Positions 4,996-9,416 of a DNA stretch of 9,416 nt are shown in pieces. Location: NCBI GenBank assembly GCA_900553145.1, contig USCL01000143.1:1-9416 (forward strand), given 5' to 3'. This stretch comes from an uncultured Desulfovibrio sp. GTDB lineage: Bacteria > Desulfobacterota > Desulfovibrionia > Desulfovibrionales > Desulfovibrionaceae. Both the position numbers and the translations under genes were made by a program. Position 1 is the first letter of the stretch, and the number at the start of each line of letters is the position of its first letter. The notes under the pieces are model-generated. The model did not search any database and was not told where the DNA came from. It saw only the letters and a program-made list of their open reading frames with translations.

Positions 4996-7900
4996 ATGAT
5001 GGAAGAAAGAGTGTTTCTGGGGCTGGACATCGGTTCAACCACGGCCAAACTCGCCCTCGTCGCCGCGGACGGCAGGCTGCTTGAAGCGCAGTACCTGCGC
5101 CACGGGGCGGCTGTCCGGCGGACGCTTTCCACCATGCTTGACCAGCTTGCCGTCAAATATCCCGGCATGGCCGTTTCGGGGGCGATCACCGGGTCGGCGT
5201 CCCTCGGGCTCTCGGAAGCGCTCGGGCTGCCGTTCGTGCAGGAAGTCGTGGCCGCTTCACGGGCCATCGCCGTGCTCGCCCCGCAGACCGACGTGGCGGT
5301 GGAGCTCGGCGGCGAAGACGCCAAAATCCTCTACCTCAGCCAAGGCATGGATCTGCGCATGAACGAGGCCTGCGCGGGCGGCACGGGGGCGTTCATCGAT
5401 CAGATGGCGGCGCTGCTCCACACCGACGCCGCCGGGCTGAACGGGCTTGCCGCGAACCATACAGCCCTCTACCCCATCGCTTCGCGCTGCGGGGTGTTCG
5501 CCAAGACCGACGTGGTTCCCCTGCTCAACGAAGGGGTCGCGCGGGAAGACCTCGCCGCCTCCATCTTTCAGGCCGTGGTCGAGCAGACCATCGGCGGGCT
5601 GGCCTGTGGGCACCCCATCCGGGGCAAGGTCGCCTTCCTCGGCGGGCCGCTGCACTTCCTGCCCGAACTCCGCAAACGCTTCATCGCCACCCTCAGGCTC
5701 GCGCCCGGGGACGTGGTGCCGTTCCCGAACGCCCAGTATATGGTCGCGCTCGGCACGGCCCTGAGCCTTGTGGATCTGCCCGGCGCGGCCCGTATGGCCG
5801 ATATGGCCCCCGTCGCCCTGGACGTGCTGGCCGGGCGCGCCCGCGTGCGGGGGGATGCCGGGGACAGGACGGCCTCCCTGCCCCCGCTGTTTGAGGGCGA
5901 GGCCGACTACACGCTGTTCCGCGAACGCCACAACGGGGACGCCGCCCCGCGCAAGCCGCTGGAATCCGCATCCGGCCCGCTGTTCCTCGGCGTCGACCTC
6001 GGCTCCACCACGGTCAAGGCCGTGCTCGCGGACGCCGACGGCGCTGTCCTGACCTCGTGGTACGAGCGCAATCAGGGCGATCCGCTGGCGGGGCTTCTGC
6101 CCTACCTCGCCGATCTCATCGACAGCCTGCCGGAAGGCGCATGGATCCAGTCCAGCGTATCCACGGGCTACGGCGCGCAGCTCGCGCAGGCCGCCCTCGG
6201 CTCCCTGTCCGCGGACGTGGAGACGGTGGCCCACCTGAAGGCCGCCTGCCGCCTCGTGCCTGATGCAACCTACGTCATCGACATCGGCGGGCAGGATATG
6301 AAGTGCCTCAAGGCGCGGGACGGCCTCATCGCGGGCGTGACCCTCAACGAAGCCTGTTCCGCCGGGTGCGGGGCCTTCCTCGAAACGTTCGCCCGCAGCC
6401 TCAACCTGAGCATGGACGCGTTCGTGCGCGCCGCCCTGTTCGCCAAACACCCCGTGGATCTCGGATCGCGCTGCACCGTGTTCATGAATTCCAAGGTCAA
6501 GCAGGCCCAGAAGGAAGGCGCGGACATCGGCGACATCGCCGCCGGGCTGTGCTACGCCGTGGCCCGCAACGCGCTGTACAAGGTCCTGCGCCTGCGCACG
6601 CCCGCCGAGCTCGGGGACCGCGTGCTGGTGCAGGGCGGCTCGTTCCTGAACGACGCCCTGCTGCGGGTCATGGAACGGCTCCTCGGCCGCCATGTGTACC
6701 GCCCCGACATCGCCGGGCTCATGGGGGCCTACGGCGCGGCCCTGCTCGCCCGCAGCCGCACGCCCGGCGGCGCGGCTCCCGCGCCCCTGTCCTCCGCCTC
6801 CCTGCGCTCCCTCGACATTTCCGCCAAGACCCTGCGCTGCAAGGGGTGCGGCAACCATTGCCTGCTCACGGTCAACCGCTTTTCCAACGGGCGGAAGCTC
6901 GTGTCCGGCAACCGCTGCGAGCGCGGCGCATCCGGCGGCGACGCGGCCCGCCCGTCCATGCCCAACCTTTACGCATGGAAGGAACGCCGCCTGTTCGCAT
7001 ACGAGCCCCTCCCGCAGGACGACGCCCCGCGCGGGCGCATCGGCATGCCCCGCGTGCTCAACATGTACGAACACTATCCGTTCTGGTTCACGCTGTTCAC
7101 GGAACTGGGCTACCGCGTGGAGCTGTCCCCGCCGTCCGGCAAGGAACTCTTCGATCTCGGCCTGTCGTCCATGCCCTCACAGACGGTCTGCTACCCCGCG
7201 AAGCTCGCGCACGGGCACATCGCCTCGCTCCTGCGCAAAGGGCTCAAGCGCATCTTTTTCCCCTGCCTGCCGCGCGAACGCCGGGAAAGCGACACCGCCA
7301 CGGACGGCTACAACTGCCCGGTGGTGGCCGGTTACCCCGAAGTCATCCGCCTGAATACGGACGAATTGCTGGAACAGGACTGCACCCTGTACACCCCGTT
7401 CGTGTCGCTGGAACAGCCCGGCACGCTCATCGCCGCGCTGCACGGCCTGTTCGGCATCCCGAAGAAGGAACTCCGCGACGCCGTGCACGTCGCCGCCCTC
7501 GAACAGGAAGCCTACCGCGCCGAGCTCCGGGCCGAAGGCGAACGGGTGCTCGCCGAACTGGAGCGCACCGGCAAGCTCGGCATCGTGCTGTCCGGGCGGC
7601 CTTACCACGCCGATCCGGCTATCCATCACGGGCTGCCCGAACTCATCGCCTCCCTCGGGGCCGCCGTGCTCAGCGAGGACAGCGTGGCGCACCTCGGACG
7701 CCCCGCCGGGCCGCTCCGGGTCGTGGATCAGTGGACGTACCACTCCCGGCTGTACCGGGCCACGGCGCTGGTCTGCACGCGCCCCAACCTCGAACTGGTG
7801 CAGCTGACTTCGTTCGGCTGCGGCCTTGACGCCATTACCGCCGATCAGGTGGCGGAACTCCTCGCCGACGCCGGGAAGCTGCATACGCTCATCAAGATCG

Positions 7901-9369
7901 ATGAAGGGGCGTCCCTCGGCGCGGCCCGCATCCGCATCCGTTCCCTGCTCGCCGCCGTGGAGGAACGCCCCGGCGCGCCTTCCGCGCCCCTTCCCGGCGC
8001 CTCCGCCCCGCGCCCCGTGTTCACCAGGCCCATGCGCAAGACCCACACCATCCTTGCCCCGCAGATGTCACCGCTGCATTTCGACATCATCGGCAAGGCC
8101 ATCTCCAGCGCGGGCTACCGTCTGGAAATCCTGCCCACGGTCAGCCGCAAGGCCATCGAAACCGGGCTCAACTACGTCCACAACGACGCCTGCTACCCCG
8201 CCATCGTGGTCATCGGACAGCTCATCGACGCCCTGCAAAGCGGGCGGTGCGACCCCAAGCATACCGCCCTCATGCTGTCGCAGACCTGCGGCCCCTGCCG
8301 GGCGACCAACTACCCCGCGCTGCTCCGGAAGGCCCTGTGCGAGGCCGGGTTCGGGGACGTGCCCGTCCTGACCCTGAGCGGCGGCGCGCTGAACAGCCAG
8401 CCCGGCTTCGCGGTCACCCCGCGGCTGCTGCACCGGCTCATCCTGGGCTGCCTCTACGGGGACATGCTCCAGCGCGTCTCGCTCTCCACCCGAGCCCATG
8501 AGCGCAGCGCCGGGGATACGGACAATCTGCTGGCCCACTGGATGAACCGCGTGAGGTTCAGCGCGGCCCGAGGCGACGTCTCGCTGTTCAAGTCGCACAT
8601 GCGGAGCATCGTGCGGGATTTTTCGGCCATCCGTCAGGATCACGAGCCCCTGCCCCGCGTGGGCATCGTGGGCGAAATCCTGCTCAAGTACCACCCCGAC
8701 GCCAACAATCAGGTCGTCCGGCACATCATGGAGGAGGGCGGCGAGCCCGTCCTGACCGATCTCATGGACTTTTTCCTCTATTGCCTGCTCGACCCCGTCT
8801 ATCTTTGGAAGCACATGGGCGGCAAGGCGTTCCCCGCCTTCAGCAACTGGCTGCTGATCAAGCGCATCGAATCCCTGCGCGACGCCATGCGCCGGGCGCT
8901 CGAAGGCAGCCGGTTCCTGCCCGTTTCCCGCATCGCGGATCTGGCCCGCAGCGTGCGCGGCATCGTCTCCACCGGCAATCAGGCCGGGGAAGGCTGGCTG
9001 CTCACGGCGGAAATGCTGGAGCTCATCGATCACGGCGTGGCCAACGTCCTGTGCCTCCAGCCTTTCGGCTGCCTGCCCAACCATATCACGGGCAAGGGCG
9101 TGCTCAAGGAATTGAAGCGCATCCGGCCCCTCGCCAACCTTATGGCGGTGGACTACGACCCCGGCAGCAGCGAAGCCAACCAGCTCAACCGGATCAAGCT
9201 GTTCATGACCGTGGCCCACAGCCGCCTCCCGCAGGAAGCGCCGGGCGAGCAGGCGCACGCCAGCCTCAACGAATCCGTCGCGCAGCTCGCCGGGCGTCTC
9301 CGCGACAACCTCAAGGGCAAGCTTGAGAACACTATCGGCAACGGCGAAGAGGCGACAAACTTGGCGTAA
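4996..9369 (+). CDS. Giant fused acyl-CoA dehydratase activase-related protein (two BadF/BadG/HgdC ATPase modules + DUF2229/COG3580 + COG3581)
   Basis: This 1457-aa cytoplasmic protein is related to the ATP-driven activators of 2-hydroxyacyl-CoA dehydratases and benzoyl-CoA reductases, which use ATP to push an electron to a partner enzyme. ATPase module 1 (about 5-250) has LDIGSTTAK with D11, LGGEDAK (104-110) and cysteines C126 (NEACAGGTG) and C165 (SRCGVF), near-identical in position to the HgdC cluster ligands as I recall them. Module 2 (about 328-585) repeats this: VDLGSTTVK with D334, DIGGQDMK (429-436), C454 and C493. A cysteine knuckle follows (C615, C618, C622, C641), probably Fe-S or zinc. 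Residues about 680-1000 are DUF2229-like (C732, C757, C774); about 1014-1410 are COG3581-like (C1066, C1098, C1101, C1359; motifs VGEILLKYHPD, QPFGCLPNH, DYDPGSSEANQLNRIK). The last 45 residues are hydrophilic. All expected motifs are intact. No dehydratase, CoA-transferase or ferredoxin gene adjoins it, so it is an orphan. The family is widespread in anaerobes but, to my knowledge, its substrate is not established. It has its own promoter and is followed by a palindrome. Confidence 0.9.
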   Translation: MMEERVFLGLDIGSTTAKLALVAADGRLLEAQYLRHGAAVRRTLSTMLDQLAVKYPGMAVSGAITGSASLGLSEALGLPFVQEVVAASRAIAVLAPQTDVAVELGGEDAKILYLSQGMDLRMNEACAGGTGAFIDQMAALLHTDAAGLNGLAANHTALYPIASRCGVFAKTDVVPLLNEGVAREDLAASIFQAVVEQTIGGLACGHPIRGKVAFLGGPLHFLPELRKRFIATLRLAPGDVVPFPNAQYMVALGTALSLVDLPGAARMADMAPVALDVLAGRARVRGDAGDRTASLPPLFEGEADYTLFRERHNGDAAPRKPLESASGPLFLGVDLGSTTVKAVLADADGAVLTSWYERNQGDPLAGLLPYLADLIDSLPEGAWIQSSVSTGYGAQLAQAALGSLSADVETVAHLKAACRLVPDATYVIDIGGQDMKCLKARDGLIAGVTLNEACSAGCGAFLETFARSLNLSMDAFVRAALFAKHPVDLGSRCTVFMNSKVKQAQKEGADIGDIAAGLCYAVARNALYKVLRLRTPAELGDRVLVQGGSFLNDALLRVMERLLGRHVYRPDIAGLMGAYGAALLARSRTPGGAAPAPLSSASLRSLDISAKTLRCKGCGNHCLLTVNRFSNGRKLVSGNRCERGASGGDAARPSMPNLYAWKERRLFAYEPLPQDDAPRGRIGMPRVLNMYEHYPFWFTLFTELGYRVELSPPSGKELFDLGLSSMPSQTVCYPAKLAHGHIASLLRKGLKRIFFPCLPRERRESDTATDGYNCPVVAGYPEVIRLNTDELLEQDCTLYTPFVSLEQPGTLIAALHGLFGIPKKELRDAVHVAALEQEAYRAELRAEGERVLAELERTGKLGIVLSGRPYHADPAIHHGLPELIASLGAAVLSEDSVAHLGRPAGPLRVVDQWTYHSRLYRATALVCTRPNLELVQLTSFGCGLDAITADQVAELLADAGKLHTLIKIDEGASLGAARIRIRSLLAAVEERPGAPSAPLPGASAPRPVFTRPMRKTHTILAPQMSPLHFDIIGKAISSAGYRLEILPTVSRKAIETGLNYVHNDACYPAIVVIGQLIDALQSGRCDPKHTALMLSQTCGPCRATNYPALLRKALCEAGFGDVPVLTLSGGALNSQPGFAVTPRLLHRLILGCLYGDMLQRVSLSTRAHERSAGDTDNLLAHWMNRVRFSAARGDVSLFKSHMRSIVRDFSAIRQDHEPLPRVGIVGEILLKYHPDANNQVVRHIMEEGGEPVLTDLMDFFLYCLLDPVYLWKHMGGKAFPAFSNWLLIKRIESLRDAMRRALEGSRFLPVSRIADLARSVRGIVSTGNQAGEGWLLTAEMLELIDHGVANVLCLQPFGCLPNHITGKGVLKELKRIRPLANLMAVDYDPGSSEANQLNRIKLFMTVAHSRLPQEAPGEQAHASLNESVAQLAGRLRDNLKGKLENTIGNGEEATNLA

Positions 9370-9379
9370 AGAGAATATT

Positions 9380-9416
9380 GGGGAAGGGAGGGAGGCCCTT
9401 TCTAAAGAAAGGGCCT
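9380..9416. repeat. Palindrome of the intergenic repeat family, truncated by the window end
   Basis: AGGCCCTTTC (9393-9402) and GAAAGGGCCT (9407-9416) pair perfectly around TAAA. The left arm extends back to about 9380 with GGGGAAGGGAGGG, as in the palindrome at 3987-4040, so the right arm should continue beyond the window. It begins about 10 bases after the stop of the large gene. The inner stem differs in sequence from the earlier copy (AGGCCC here, AGGGC there) but remains self-complementary. Confidence 0.7.

Noticed and set aside
4394..5038. 214-aa minus-strand frame across the intergenic region and promoter
   Set aside because: It runs through the AT-rich promoter and into the start of the large gene, has mixed low-complexity composition and resembles nothing I know.
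4911..5083. Possible leader peptide starting at ATG 4911
   Set aside because: It has no ribosome site, overlaps the main start in another phase and shows no run of regulatory codons.
5257..7074. 605-aa open frame on the minus strand
   Set aside because: It is antisense to the ATPase modules of the large gene. The Gly/His/Arg/Glu-rich translation is a codon-bias shadow with no recognisable domain.
6303..7829. 508-aa open frame on the plus strand in a second phase
   Set aside because: Its Arg/Pro/Ala-rich translation is an out-of-frame reading of the large gene, whose own frame shows continuous family motifs through the same region.
8068..9258. 396-aa open frame on the minus strand
   Set aside because: It is antisense to the COG3581-like part of the large gene, without domain or ribosome site.

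Overview
The window looks like chromosomal DNA of a GC-rich, Gram-negative anaerobe, most probably a Desulfovibrio/Bilophila-type member of the Desulfobacterota. Three things point there. By eye the base composition is well above half G+C. The amidase is an exported, periplasmic type with a TPR-like front domain. The right-hand gene is an oxygen-sensitive radical-enzyme activase relative found mainly in strict anaerobes. The placement is inference from gene content and was not confirmed by any search.

Layout. At the left edge (2-68) is a degenerate copy of an intergenic repeat, followed by a probable terminator (80-131, minus strand). A minus-strand two-gene operon comes next: an AEC-family permease (1497-2459), then a MATE-family efflux transporter (144-1493). 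The MATE gene is interrupted by a single in-frame TAA at 1263-1265; the frame is intact on both sides. Diverging from it on the plus strand is an exported zinc N-acetylmuramoyl-L-alanine amidase (2693-3982). Just after its stop is a perfect 25-bp-arm palindrome (3987-4040) plus a second copy of the repeat (4043-4109). About 670 bp without a convincing gene follows. A well-formed sigma70-type promoter (4785-4813) then has an AT-rich inverted repeat over its -10 and start site.

The right half is one very large gene (4996-9369, 1457 aa). It joins two BadF/BadG/HgdC-type Fe-S ATPase modules, a cysteine knuckle, and two 2-hydroxyacyl-CoA-dehydratase-like halves (DUF2229/COG3580-like and COG3581-like). 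This resembles an activase dimer plus its dehydratase-like partner drawn as one polypeptide. It appears to be transcribed alone and is followed by a third palindrome of the same kind (from 9380), cut by the window end.

The genes do not form one pathway: a transporter operon, a cell-wall hydrolase and an orphan redox protein lie side by side, separated by the repeats. The points most worth following are the internal two-fold design of the large protein and its lack of visible partners, the operator-like inverted repeat on its promoter, the repeat family whose hairpins vary but stay perfectly paired, and the single-base inactivation of the MATE gene.
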